64,000 bases of DNA, from contig NC_088307.1 of the NCBI RefSeq assembly GCF_032854445.1, positions 11,408,001-11,472,000 of the forward strand, given 5' to 3'. Source of the DNA: Liolophura sinensis (taxonomy: Eukaryota > Mollusca > Polyplacophora > Chitonida > Chitonidae). The first letter of the stretch is position 1; each line of letters opens with the position of its first letter. Below, piece after piece: positions 41,401 to 46,100 of this stretch. The notes under the pieces were generated by a model. That model saw only the letters and a list, made by a program, of their open reading frames with translations, was not told the origin of the DNA and did no database searches. Made by a program: the position numbers and the translations under genes.

Positions 41401-41462
41401 TTCTGAAGTTACCAAAGTTGGATATCGAGAAAATCCTCGAGTTGAATCTGGAATTGTTCTAA
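11401..41462 (+). CDS. Hendecad-repeat secreted protein gene, copy B
   Basis: Exons: E1 11401-11440 (signal peptide), E2 13966-14273, E3 16040-16175, E4 16524-16754, E5 17770-17866, E6 18223-18739, E7 19230-19387, and possibly E8 41320-41462. Phases join without a break through E7. With a 157-nt E7, as in A, the sum is 1629 nt, or 542 residues. Predicted order: signal peptide (1 to about 14); helical N-terminus with Cys (to about 161); WTEPLKTV segment; EGCVDALPAGRSP segment ending RRRR-GL (about residue 230); VLDAILNAFGPLGHF with KKFCL; nine contiguous His-rich 11-mers of the GAEHVAHEVGK type (residues about 320-420); YYLIDGKLYVLVD; RSRR-GLDIC; and a Leu-rich C-terminus ending LELNLELF. Two furin-like sites suggest a secreted proprotein. 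I recognise no family. E8 assignment is uncertain: it lies 22 kb away, across a gap, a retrotransposon and an opposite-strand gene. An acceptor-like 'cattttgcag' at 11361-11370 hints at a 5'UTR intron. Confidence 0.65.
13560..13740 (-). repeat. Dispersed repeat (reverse copy)
   Basis: Reverse complement of a repeat also at 37500-37830 and about 49320-49480. Shared segments include 'aattgacaagaggc', 'tagaataaaaccctaa' and 'atgcataaatagtaac'-like words. No coding capacity is seen. Confidence 0.6.
13966..14273 (+). CDS. Gene B exon 2
   Basis: 308 nt, acceptor 'ccttccag', donor GGG|GTAAGA. Encodes SQHVINPAEFPETTDLM, then GCVKKVATPLDKAIQF, a charged helix (IHDKMKKIEQRIEV) and MIPYVGQAASVVLEPTVTVL, NTIDSG. 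The last 87 nt plus the donor are the seed of the tandem array that follows. Confidence 0.9.
14187..15715 (+). repeat. Tandem array of exon 2 3' end plus 5' splice site
   Basis: Units of about 103-109 bp each contain the exon-2 coding end (MIPYVGQAASVVLEP...NTIDSG), the donor GGG|GTAAGATAATGG and 'tggggcagaaatgatgatac'. Donor-like junctions lie near 14273, 14376, 14484, 14591, 14700, 14804, 14907, 15016, 15120, 15223, 15327, 15428 and 15534, with two decayed ones near 15620 and 15700. Two unit types (codons GAGCCGACG versus GAACAGGCG) largely alternate, suggesting amplification of a dimer; some units carry an extra 'ggtacc'. In frame, TAA follows each donor immediately, so only the first donor preserves the protein. 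Confidence 0.92.
16040..16175 (+). CDS. Gene B exon 3
   Basis: 136 nt, acceptor 'gctgtcaag', donor G|GTAAGT, phase 0 to 1. Encodes VSKVEPVVGKFAGLLDRWTE, PLKTVKEKVEWAEKIIGNFT. Length and phase equal gene A exon 3. Confidence 0.9.
16352..16421 (+). pseudogene. Relic duplicate of exon 4 start
   Basis: After 'gtctccaag', the sequence 'taaagccaaagccgcacctg' and 'gaaaggatgctcggatgcac', 'ttccgattggcccatag' aligns with the first 60 nt of exon 4 located 160 bp downstream. It is broken by an in-frame TAG and lacks the remainder. Confidence 0.65.
16524..16754 (+). CDS. Gene B exon 4 (ends at furin-like RRRR site)
   Basis: 231 nt, acceptor 'cttttcccaag', donor C|GTAAGT. Encodes EAKAGAAEGCVDALPAGRSP, AIHALEGVSRKMDVFPEGF..., NKGCSKVENVLSKL, then LRRRRGLPKLSAVK. 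Same length and phase as gene A exon 4. Confidence 0.9.
17535..17615 (-). mobile_element. SINE family 1 tail fragment (-)
   Basis: 'tttatttgatttgtgtttta' plus 'caccgtactcaagaatattt' and 'cggcggccagcattat' match the family tail only. It lies in gene B intron 4. Confidence 0.75.
17730..17757. repeat. (CT)n microsatellite
   Basis: A pyrimidine tract of CT repeats just upstream of the gene B exon 5 acceptor. It may strengthen the polypyrimidine tract. Confidence 0.8.
17770..17866 (+). CDS. Gene B exon 5 with probable GC donor
   Basis: 97 nt, acceptor 'ttgactcag'. Encodes VLDAILNAFGPLGHFLDKVD, HILHKKFCLIH plus AG. The position equivalent to gene A's GAG|GTAAGA reads CAG|GCATGT, so a GC-AG intron is inferred. 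Exon 6 then begins in the correct phase (AG+T = Ser). Confidence 0.82.
18223..18739 (+). CDS. Gene B exon 6 (His-rich hendecad repeat exon)
   Basis: 517 nt, acceptor 'gtgcttgcag', donor GAT|GTGAGT. After LGKLVEEVGEKVIDG the exon encodes 11-residue units; nine are contiguous (GAEHVLHEVGH, GLEHAGKEIAK, GAEHVGKEVVK, GAEHVAHEVGK, GAEHVAHEVVK, GAEHVGHEVAK, GAEHVAHEVGK, GISHVGHEVSH, AIHHVGHVIHH). A period of 11 suits a slightly untwisted amphipathic helix. His at unit positions 4 and 7 lines up on one helical face and could bind metal (inference). It ends IFGRRNAVDKYYLIDGKLYV, LVD. Confidence 0.92.
19230..19387 (+). CDS. Gene B exon 7 (furin-like RSRR; apparent +1 indel)
   Basis: Acceptor 'ttcttcacag', donor AG|GTAAAG. 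Encodes GNVDTRSRRGLDICIRVSDI, LKGVNYVTGGLM. It is 158 nt, one more than gene A. The extra base lies in a T5 run at 19354-19358, after which the frame differs from A for the last dozen residues. Joined to the exon at 41320 in that frame, a TGA follows within five codons. Confidence 0.82.
19388..19677. other. Sequence before assembly gap
   Basis: Intron 7 side of gene B. No feature is recognised up to the run of N. Confidence 0.5.
19678..19877. other. Assembly gap (200 N)
   Basis: A block of exactly 200 N, so true length is unknown. By comparison with the duplicate at 39.33 kb, the missing segment immediately left of 19878 could hold a copy of the signal-peptide exon of the minus-strand secreted gene. 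Confidence 0.98.
19878..20190. repeat. Segmental duplicate 'a', copy 1
   Basis: Highly similar to 39331-39640 over about 310 bp: 'ttgcccttgtcaacgactgt', 'gacgtcaccagctgacgtaa' and on through 'aatattgaacataatcggtg'. In copy 2 this is the 5' flank of the minus-strand secreted gene, so it is a duplicated promoter region. Confidence 0.88.
20191..20753. other. Non-coding stretch
   Basis: No exon, repeat family or RNA gene is recognised here. Confidence 0.5.
20767..21043 (+). mobile_element. tRNA-derived SINE, family 1 (+), host of the Gypsy insertion
   Basis: Starts 'gggcctccgtggctcagttg' (A box), has B-box 'gagttcaagtccag' and ends 'tacggcgtaaaacaccaat' with an AAAT tail. Its 13-bp target-site duplication 'ccaaaggtactaa' is intact on the left (20754-20766). 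On the right it is split by the retrotransposon (21044-21053 and 31687-31689). Confidence 0.92.
21054..23108 (-). repeat. LTR (3' LTR of the element)
   Basis: 2055 bp, near-identical to 29626-31682. It begins 'tgtagcgatttgttg' with an (AT)n tract and ends 'caaaatcgccaca' on the plus strand. It contains a 21.6-21.9 kb cluster of TGGGAA/TTCCCA-type words. An antisense 124-residue frame at 22485-22859 is open in both LTRs but has no known homology. Confidence 0.95.
23109..23122 (-). promoter_or_regulatory. Polypurine tract
   Basis: On the minus strand 'GGAGGGGGTGA' lies directly against the TGTGG start of the 3' LTR, as expected for the plus-strand primer of an LTR element. Confidence 0.8.
23594..24385 (-). 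CDS. Retrotransposon third ORF: C2HC zinc-finger protein
   Basis: 263 residues, in the position where env lies in some Gypsy elements, between pol and the 3' LTR. From ATG at 24385: MSEPSHHCTCGASYRSKSSL..., giving a first finger of C-X1-C-X12-H-X3-C (residues about 8-27). It is followed at once by a second, C-X2-C-X12-H-X3-C, beginning CPYC. The remainder is acidic, then Ser/Thr/Pro-rich, with no signal peptide or transmembrane segment, so it is not an envelope protein. On the coding strand the ATG is immediately preceded by 'tattttgttacag', a good 3' splice site, suggesting expression from a spliced subgenomic RNA (inference). Its role is unknown; DNA/RNA binding is likely from the fingers. 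The upstream in-frame extension with a lysine run is the poly-T/(AT)n tract and probably not translated. Confidence 0.75.
   Translation of the reverse strand: MSEPSHHCTCGASYRSKSSLYRHKVSCSQRPEECPYCNKPARNKPCLFKHLETCEATHWVKRRATKVVVATVTKCATSTSPGTPLVDEPFSKKMTVPKPVNVQVDLYLTESESEDDTTNSIGEVAALPLTVSEMDTLLTKDFWSFLDHKTTSITTVMSTPISSVAPVESTGALMPSRPIPTSISSCVSSPLSNSLLVGVTSCADSRSPVTLTTSTSVTSTVFSPIMCTSAEPEPAGTPISTITTPREEGEPHYAHVHHLKTTT
24386..24399 (-). promoter_or_regulatory. Candidate 3' splice site before third ORF
   Basis: Minus strand 'tattttgttacag' abuts the ATG at 24385, with a poly-T/A region just upstream. Such an acceptor would allow an env-like spliced message. Confidence 0.45.
24594..25829 (-). 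CDS. Gypsy integrase region of pol
   Basis: This is the same reading frame as the upstream RNase H segment, separated from it only by TGA at 25830-25832. In order: a zinc-binding HHCC-like region (CKQC visible, about 25545-25680); the catalytic core with D in MDVLGP, D in HTDLGTNF and E in VERFNRTLED, the last two separated by 35 residues (DD35E); and a GPYQVIGK-type GPY/F module. It ends at a stop at 24594-24596. No chromodomain is seen. Confidence 0.93.
   Translation of the reverse strand, partial: TTVSDQSRTTKYYWAQWDRLVLISGVLHRRWETEDGLNWHYQIVLPAELRKEVFHELHASKTAGHLGCGKTIPKVRQRYHWYGWSKDIRLWCKQCDKCNSRKSSGRKSKANLRQYIVGVPMERVAMDVLGPLPKTKKGNQYILVIQDYFTKWVEAYAIRNQEAETIADKLVKEFICRFGVPEQIHTDLGTNFQSSIIQEVCHLLGIQKTSTTPYHPQSNGMVERFNRTLEDRLAMMIDKDQRNWDEQLPFALMSYRSSLYDVTQQSPTMMMLGREINLPVDLITGRPTQMPATEGTDYAVELRERMEIAHERARQVQRRSVERQKRNYNVGNKGKTFKIGDAVWLYDSAHHKKLSPKLACRWTGPYQVIGKLDDTVYRVQKHPRAKKKLVHYDRLKLYEGTTYKPWTVETD
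25830..26945 (-). CDS. Gypsy pol: end of RT and RNase H, with in-frame stop
   Basis: Encodes NYLGHIISAKGV-like RT thumb sequence, the connection (RSFLGLASYYRRFI), and an RNase H with FILDIDASNFGIGAV, a glutamate in RRELLAVV, VRTDHSALRW and GNADALSR. The frame ends at TGA 25830-25832, after which the same frame resumes as integrase. It is frameshifted relative to the upstream part of pol near 26950. Confidence 0.92.
   Translation of the reverse strand, partial: KKCHLFQDEVNYLGHIISAKGVSTEPQKVQAIKDWPTPTTVTEVRSFLGLASYYRRFIQNFATISKPLHKLTENNKELIWSEGCETSFRVLQQKLCSAPILAFPSSHGDFILDIDASNFGIGAVISQIQDDQEKVIAYASRALSKSERNYCVTRRELLAVVTFVKYFQHYLYGRHFTVRTDHSALRWMMNFKEPEGQLARWLGLLSTYDFEIVHRPGNRHGNADALSRIPCNWCDKHGYPVASVNVVEQVSGSAATPVDVEVQTEHSGADGTVVTKIKWIPKNWTYKQQKQRRYKARPKRTHVTAVITRKQSKLKSNREPNEVELPTSLQTTNRTSAENRWSDENLAILQRSDSNLKWIIKAKEENQEQPN
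26915..28669 (-). CDS. Gypsy pol: protease and reverse transcriptase
   Basis: 584 codons. The aspartic protease motif FLVDTGS lies at residues about 100-106. RT has the WASPIVLVTKKDGTLRFCID region, LDLASGYWQV and the catalytic YIDD at about 545-548. The last dozen residues are out of frame because of an indel near 26950. The frame overlaps gag by 82 nt in the -1 register and is entered by ribosomal frameshifting (see 28627-28633), so its own ATG at 28669 need not be used. Confidence 0.95.
   Translation of the reverse strand: MSSEQRETSTLLGKRGTTDPEGRGPVVNSRLPQQQISTSQKLNNTNFSTCRENSSGLNITMKSVDHPKSSSSELVLEIGMENLGSGMFVTGSIGSNMVSFLVDTGSCVTIISSQVYSSIPEIERPKLVPTDLRLQGADHKPLKVLGMCQLDIRILSSPTHIDVIIADVMCEGIIGMNFLTKFDCEIHPRRRCITCEGQQPLCSRLSDVTSCCWLVIDKTVTVSPGQQIVISTKPFKDQKLVGKWAICEPLQKISKKTNLLVGRTLVDTETEKIPVSIINLGVEMETIYKGTTIAELSPVININQVLTQENFKQQSDEEIHTVHTIHVNDNSTEDIPEHVTNLFEESTKHMKLEDKMKVKSLLLAYADIFAKSDADLGRAKGIKHSINTGDALPLRQPARRLPMQKQDEADKQIQDMLERGIIERSSSPWASPIVLVTKKDGTLRFCIDFRRLNQVTVKDAYPLPRIDDSLDSLHGATCFSTLDLASGYWQVELDDEAKLKTAFITRSGLWQFKVMPFGLCNGPSTFERLMELVLAGYQWEICLIYIDDIIVFGKTFDEAITNLRKVFQRLKEAGQRSVTCFKMK
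28588..29562 (-). CDS. Gypsy gag
   Basis: 324 residues from ATG at 29562. It has an acidic N-terminus, then a capsid-like region (RPEIYNGETSWEEYLKIFN, LKGSARQLACTL), a basic segment, and a CCHC zinc knuckle CFQCHRYGHYRCEC at residues 286-299 (C-X2-C-X4-H-X4-C). It stops at 28588-28590 inside the pol overlap. Confidence 0.95.
   Translation of the reverse strand: MKEDRTVETDGSDEEVSFRLPQREDTRDHDEAPRSSPHEYAPGDDAYVPSNTSRRQLRPEIYNGETSWEEYLKIFNTISRVNCWTKREQADYLFTHLKGSARQLACTLTVDEEMNFDYLVEVLGNRFGRRDQAELYLAELRGRRRRDKDGLRELGQAILKMSTLAYPGMSSCHQERLAKIHFIDAIEDYEMRMVVQQGKPSTLQQAITLALEIEGYWKIEAQRRDEIPRRRHVREITAVPSADNTDLGKRISALEKLIKEMSCKQKSVNNDRSWEKPSSPKRDVECFQCHRYGHYRCECPLNKGKRQHFSGKGGQPTQRGEDRL
28627..28633 (-). 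promoter_or_regulatory. -1 ribosomal frameshift slippery heptamer
   Basis: On the minus strand G GGA AAA lies exactly in the gag zero frame (TCG GGA AAA GGG) within the gag/pol overlap. Slipping back one base continues into the open pol frame (GKRGTTDP). Fits the X XXY YYZ rule. Confidence 0.75.
29600..29622 (-). promoter_or_regulatory. Primer-binding site (tRNA-Leu-like)
   Basis: Three bases after the 5' LTR, the minus strand reads TGGTGGCAGCAGTGGGATCC. This is complementary to a tRNA ending ATCCCAC(T)GCTGCCACCA. With one mismatch this fits the metazoan tRNA-Leu acceptor/T-arm as I remember it. Confidence 0.7.
29626..31682 (-). repeat. LTR (5' LTR of the element)
   Basis: 2057 bp partner of 21054-23108. 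Visible differences are few: a substituted Lys/Asn codon near 31251, several transitions near 30966-30983, short (AT)n and CAA-repeat length changes, and a 6-bp addition near 30000. A recent insertion is implied. Confidence 0.95.
32040..32700 (+). repeat. Segmental duplicate 'b', copy 1
   Basis: Diverged copy of 40655-41385. Shared words include 'tagttttcgtataaattact', 'ctgtatatattcatcatgtt', 'catgattaacgacaact' and 'agcatggtagacgatgtcaa', 'tgctgatttgattgata'. Similarity ends inside the terminal exon remnant. Confidence 0.85.
32660..32700 (+). pseudogene. Truncated terminal exon of the hendecad family
   Basis: Acceptor 'gtgtcgctcag' followed by codons PTSDVSNTKSLF, aligning without indels to LTSDVLNIRSLF of the exon at 41320. 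Similarity then stops abruptly. It is a broken relic that cannot supply the family C-terminus. Confidence 0.7.
34080..34439 (-). CDS. Secreted gene exon 6 (terminal)
   Basis: Acceptor 'ctttatttgcag', phase 0, 119 codons then TAG. Begins GTPRGQQRYREILLGPVAKT and ends EGTTLLYGAK. Contains three of the eight cysteines. Confidence 0.8.
   Translation of the reverse strand, partial: GTPRGQQRYREILLGPVAKTFTAMRCVLDTYFKMMNVPATSVKWTSAAHPCGTPKFLGVCTERVRFAVVLVPDEGINVQVQRLGPVKGLVREVTYQTYHLTYKGLALRDEGTTLLYGAK
34080..39284 (-). CDS. Six-exon gene for an unrecognised secreted protein
   Basis: Exons on the minus strand: 39196-39284, 37852-37976, 36581-36640, 36120-36176, 35829-35902 and 34080-34439. All introns are GT-AG, mostly with GTAAGT donors. 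Phases run 2, 1, 1, 1, 0 and close on one 254-codon frame ending TAG at 34080-34082. Residues 1 to about 17 (MKVLLIFLMMCFALCA) form a signal peptide. The mature part has eight cysteines (CREKT, LLCEW, TCHR, NLCP, TICR, MRCV, HPCG, VCTE) and Trp/Pro-rich WGFSNPDPPWWKPLL, an Arg-rich stretch (KLSRRRLARVSQKR), a possible N-glycosylation site NRT, and FQFFDGEIHIQHG. I recognise no family. A minus-strand AATAAA lies at 33862-33867. Its upstream flank is duplicated at 19.88 kb. Confidence 0.72.
35829..35902 (-). CDS. Secreted gene exon 5
   Basis: 74 nt, acceptor 'ttttttctcag', donor CAT|GTAAGT. Reads KNRTICRVDRRHTFQFFDGE, IHIQH and ends in phase 0. Confidence 0.7.
36120..36176 (-). CDS. Secreted gene exon 4
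   Basis: 57 nt, acceptor 'ttctatctaacag', donor ACA|GTAAGT. Reads AQLRPINLCPMITSPADAN in phase; the other two phases are either stopped (CAC AAC TGA) or do not fit exon 3. Confidence 0.65.
36581..36640 (-). CDS. Secreted gene exon 3
   Basis: 60 nt, acceptor 'taattgttcag', donor GAG|GTAAGT. In the phase set by exon 2 it reads VGKLSRRRLARVSQKRTCHR. Confidence 0.65.
37500..37830 (+). repeat. Dispersed repeat
   Basis: Shares 'gagataaattgacaagaggc', 'tcacactgtcgtcgctc'-type and 'gttaactgtgatgacaac'-type words with copies at 13560-13740 (reverse), 48830-49480 and weaker ones near 1340 and 42380. It lies next to exon 2 of the secreted gene. Confidence 0.55.
37852..37976 (-). CDS. Secreted gene exon 2
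   Basis: Acceptor 'tgtgcacag', donor GAG|GTAAGT, 125 nt. Encodes CREKTALEKVITRVRVLWGF, SNPDPPWWKPLLCEWGNPEP. A second frame is also open, but it does not join exon 1. Confidence 0.7.
38773..39038 (+). mobile_element. tRNA-derived SINE, family 1, full-length (+)
   Basis: The best-preserved copy. A box 'tggctcagttggttag', B box 'gagttcaagtccag', body 'gatggtcgtgggtttccccc', tail 'gagtacggcgtaaaacacca' with (AAAT)n. A 14-bp target-site duplication 'tcaaacaactttgg' flanks it (38759-38772, 39039-39052). It lies in intron 1 of the secreted gene. Confidence 0.95.
39196..39284 (-). CDS. Secreted gene exon 1 (signal peptide)
   Basis: ATG at 39284 in context 'ggaaggATGa'. Encodes MKVLLIFLMMCFALCAKWVV, VVSLDSLKD plus GA; donor GA|GTAAGT, phase 2. 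Confidence 0.8.
39285..41319. other. 5' flank of secreted gene and duplicated segments a2/b2
   Basis: Holds duplicate 'a' copy 2 and most of duplicate 'b' copy 2. No exon is recognised between 39285 and 41319. Confidence 0.55.
39331..39640. repeat. Segmental duplicate 'a', copy 2
   Basis: Near-identical to 19878-20190. It begins 47 bp upstream (minus sense) of the ATG of the secreted gene, so it includes that gene's proximal promoter. Confidence 0.88.
40655..41385 (+). repeat. Segmental duplicate 'b', copy 2
   Basis: Diverged partner of 32040-32700. It contains an internal direct duplication of about 59 bp (40802-40860, 40861-40919) absent from copy 1, and it runs into the intact terminal exon. 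Confidence 0.85.
41320..41462 (+). CDS. Intact terminal exon of the hendecad family (candidate gene B exon 8)
   Basis: Acceptor 'tggtatccctcag', phase 1, 143 nt. Encodes GLTSDVLNIRSLFRVLNFTS, LLPSIKDLLKLPKLDIEKIL, ELNLELF and then TAA at 41460-41462. It is homologous to gene A exon 8. No other family exon is seen near it, so it belongs to gene B across a 22-kb intron, or is an orphan left by duplication. Confidence 0.75.
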
Positions 41463-41609
41463 GTGATGCTTCCGCAATGTGTTATTGCCTTGGGTTTGTA
41501 AAGTAGAAATACTCAAATCCAAATAGACTGATCGACGGACTGATTGGATAAGTTGATTGAACGATTTTAGGTTTGATGGAATGATGTTTGCATTGAAAAA
41601 TTGAAGGAT

Positions 41610-41640
<31 letters not shown>

Positions 41641-42940
41641 TTCGTTATATATTTTTATTTTTACGCCGTACTTGGCGGCAAGCATTATGGTGGGAGGAAA
41701 TCCGACTGAGCTCGGGGAAAGAACGACCATCCGTAGGTTGCTTCAAGACCTTACCACGTACGATTGAAGCACTGGTGGATGGAATGACGAATCGATGGAT
41801 GTATGGATAGACTGAAAGATGGATAGGTGGAATGGGGAAGACGAGACTGACGGATGGATTGGCGATTTACTCACCACTCAAGAAGGTTTCCTTATATGAT
41901 TGCTATACGTGGTTATGGATTTGTCATGTCCACATCGAAAATGTCCATCTCTGTTATTATGGTTGAATGCCAGAAAAAACCACTGGCCTTCGGCAAGTCA
42001 CTGATGAGCAATATGCGGATGCCTTATTGCCTGGATATAAGTTAGCTCCAGTCAGCTTTCCGTGTGTTGCTTTGGAAAATCAAAACGTCTCTGCCCAGAG
42101 TTGAAATGGATCCTTCATCTGGTTTGCCTGATCGATCGATAGTGGGTCAAACTTCCCCATTAAAACCTGCTGCTATACCCCATATTTGAGATTTGAAACT
42201 CGGCATTCAGCAAGAAGGGCGGGTGGGCACGTGGACAGCATTTTCATATGGATGTCCCCTCACCATTTACTCGGCGGAGAGACAATAATTTATTTATTTG
42301 GTTGTTGCTTAATGCCATACAAAAGCATTTTCACTTTCAGTTTTATGGGAGGAAGAAACCAATGATGACCGATAACCATTAAACCGTGAGGTAAACTGAC
42401 AAGAGGCTGTATTTCACCGGTTACGTTCGAAGATTTGCCAACTATCACTCTGCTATCACTCTGCATGTGACAGAGTACGGGGTATACCACAGCCCTTTGC
42501 CAAGTTACTGAGGATCTTTCCCATGTGAAAGATGAGATAGACACAGTGTATTGGTGGAAAGTCGACAGCTTATAACTTAGTCACCAAGGTCTTACGAACA
42601 GTGGGAGTGAGGGAATGTACAAATTCCTTCTCAAATGCCGGGTTGAACCCGCAACTCCGGTGTGTTAGCGATTTTACTAAGGTAGGCCTATGAACGATTA
42701 TGACCAGGTGTGAATGCTTGTATTATAAAACGTGACGGAGTAATGGGTCTTTTTTGATGATAAGATTAATGATAAGTTTCTTTGAATTCATAATAAAGGG
42801 ATGAAGGATTGAATAAGAACGAGAGACACGCGGCGTACATCTTTTACAATAGTATTAATTGACGATGTTAAACAGTTACACAATAAATAATAATAATTCC
42901 TCGGCTGGATGATAGTAACTGTATAAAACTGGTATATTAT
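41463..42940. other. Intergenic, repeat-rich
   Basis: No exon recognised. Contains a (TTTA)n-tailed SINE fragment (41609-41765) and a 'gttgttgcttaatgccat' repeat fragment from 42288, overlapping a weak copy of the dispersed repeat (42380-42540). Confidence 0.55.
41609..41765 (-). mobile_element. SINE family 1 fragment (-)
   Basis: (TTTA)n tail, 'tttacgccgtacttggcggc', 'aagcattatggtgggagga' and 'ccatccgtaggttgcttcaa', truncated before the tRNA head. Confidence 0.75.
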
Positions 42941-42941
42941 A

Positions 42942-43141
42942 TTAACTATTTATTTTCTGCATGAGTAATAAAACGCCATGATGCCAGTATTGATAGAAAT
43001 AGTACTGGATTACTGTAGAGTCGTCTAACATTTTCAACTTTTTTGACGCTTCTAGTTCCGCTATCACACTGCGCATGCGCTGGTGATATTCTGGGTCACC
43101 GTCCCATCGTTCTTTGACACCGGAAATACATATCAGGCCTC
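42942..43141 (-). CDS. METTL27-like exon 5 (terminal)
   Basis: Acceptor 'tctttttgtag', 66 codons including TAA. Encodes GGLICISGVKERWDGDPEYH and ends LLLMQKINS. Confidence 0.92.
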
Positions 43142-46100
43142 CTACAAAAAGACAAAAAAAAAGAACTTGGTTTAGAACTAATTTAATATATTTGGTAAAA
43201 TTGGGTGCATACAACATCCGTGTTGCACCCATGTGAGCATAAGTAAGTCAAATGGTAAGTCTAACGTGTGTTGCCAATATTTATTAAGCTCTTCACTACA
43301 TTAGTCCTACTGTGATGTTCATTGAATCTGATAAATTAGACACATCCAATTCAAGGTTTATGAAGTTCTGAAAATATGTGATGTTCATTGTACCCAGGCC
43401 ATATGCAACAATCGTACGGCCCAGCCTAATAAGCATGCGTGCCGATTAGCCCGTATAATTTGAATACAAAGTTAACATGGTACTGGACTATCAACAGCTT
43501 ATTTCAGCTATACTCATGACAGGTCAAGTGCCCCGATTGTATACAGTACACACCTCCCTAAGCAAAGATATCAAAAAATCAAATCCATCCATTATGTTTT
43601 AGTTACTTCCATATTGAATTAAAAATTAGATCCCAGGCTTTCATTTAAGTCCATGTGAAATATGTGTTATTTAACTGTTTTACAATATATAAGGCGTTAC
43701 TCAGGTAATTGTGAGATTCGTAATTAATTTCCGTGATGTATTACTATAGTACAATAATAGTACACAACGCTAACCAAATCAGATGCGTCCCAGTCATGAT
43801 TTGGAAGTGTCCAAACTAAGCGATATTCACTGTGTCCAGTAAATTTACAGATACATCCAATTCAAAGTTTTGAAGTGAAAATATGAGCAACATCGCTCAC
43901 CACTTGGCTCAGAATCCAAAAAGTTCTCCGTTTTTACGAGGGCAAAAAAGAAACCTGATTAAACCCGGACACGTTCTGTGAGATAATTTCAAATTCCCAT
44001 AAAAAAACTCTCCCGTATGGACACCTTAAAGCTTTAGACTGTTAGATATAACCAACTCACCTGGCTTGGTGACTCGGAACATTTGCCCCAGAGCCGCCGA
44101 TTCTAAATGTCCGGGTCCTATGACACCAAGAGAGCAGACAATGTCGTACGTCTCTGAAAAAAGAATTCGTTTCGTTTATTTATTTCAAGGATATTTTTCG
44201 CCGTTGGAAAGTATAGCTTACTTGCAGGACTATGTCTAGGTTTAGCCTCGTAGACCCTGGCGACCGAAAGATAAGGGCGCTTTTAATAACTCTGGAACGT
44301 CTCACCTTCAGTGGGACTCGTTTAGACAAAACACGCGAAGAGCACACCTCTTGAACCAGTTTATGTTAGATGGACTGCCAAATGTTCCCTATTCCTTAAG
44401 AGTCAAAACGAGAATAAACACGCAAAGTTTTAGAAAGGAAAGAGCAAACGAACCCCAAATTACGGGGACATTCGTGGCCTAGGGGGTTAGCACGCCAGCG
44501 CGGTGCAATGACAGAGGAACCCTCACCAATGCGGTTGCTGTGAGTTCAGCTGTGAGCTGGCTTTCTCTCCGGCCGTACATGGGAAGGTATCACAGCAACA
44601 TTCGGATGGTCTTGGGTTTTCATCCTCCATAATGTTGGTTGCCGTCGTATAAGTGAAATGTTCTTGAGTGCGAAGTACAGCGACATCAAATAAATAAATA
44701 AAACATTAAGGAGAAAACACACATACAGTTTAACTTACCATCTTCTATTATTCCCTGGGTTTCTTCTATAAAGTTGCAGAAATAATTCTGGTAAAATCCT
44801 TTGGACTTGGCCAATTCCAGCATTCCTTGTGATCCGTCCAATGCATCTATCAGTTTGAAGCCTTTATTCAAAAGCTCAAATATACAAAGGAAGAAGACAT
44901 CTTTCTAAACATGGGCGTTATTACTTTATGTTGCCTTTTTTACTTCATTGTTTTTGTCGACATGGAATAAACAGATAAAAATTTCTATAATTAACACGGA
45001 TGAACCCATTTTAAATAAAGCACATGAAATATACCACAAACATGCACTGTAGCTGAATATATTTATTTATTTATTTGGTTGGTTGGTTTTTTATTCCGAA
45101 CTTAAGAATATTTCACTTATAAAGCGGAGGCCAGCATTTCGATGAGAGGTAAACGGGGGAAACCCACGATAATCCGCAGGGCAAACGTACTACCGGAGAG
45201 GAAGCAAGCATGAACTAGACTTGAACTCTCAACGACAGCAATGGTGAGAGGCTTTTGGACAACGCTGTACTGCGCTAGCACGCTAACCACTCGGCCACGA
45301 AGGGCCCCTCATAGCTAAATATGATATAAATAACATTTCTGAAATTATTTCAATTACAATTTTCAACAACTATTTACTGAATCCGACTCCTGTTTTTCGA
45401 TTTGCAGAAATGTCCACTCCTAATCAAATTCCCGGGAAAACAACAGGTGTTTGTCGAACTATTTCGTGGAATAGCCAAACCGATGACAATGATGACGTCA
45501 TAGCCATCTCACCTCTTCTGCGAGCATTCCAGAACCAGCCCCAACGTCGAGTATCCGGGCACACTCTTTGTCGCCTTGAAAGACACGTGCCAACTTCTCG
45601 CTCATAACAAACCTGCCCCGGTGATCCACAGCATCAATGTCCTTCAAACACCAATGAATGAAAACCATTATTTATTTATTTATTTATTGAGTTGATTGTT
45701 ATTTAACGCCACACTCAAGAACTTTGTGCTAACACACTCAAAACATCAATCTGTTCATTGTAACAGAAAGTCTGTTGTTTGAGTGATGCTAGAACGTATT
45801 GTTATTATGGCATAATATTGTTTCATATTCAACATAATATCTTCTATAGTCTAATAGAATCTTTATGTTGAAATAACAGAATATGTGTGTTATATTTAAC
45901 AGAACAATCTGCTGCAATAACAGAATATATTCTAGCATCACTAACAATAGGCTTTACTGTTGAAACTAACAGATTAAATTTTTGAGTGTATGTCGGTTAG
46001 TTTAACCGTTTGGAAACCCGGCTTGAGTGGATGGAGCAGAGCAGACCTTTACTGTGACATTTAAAGACAAACTTATGACGTACACCTACGCACACCATAT

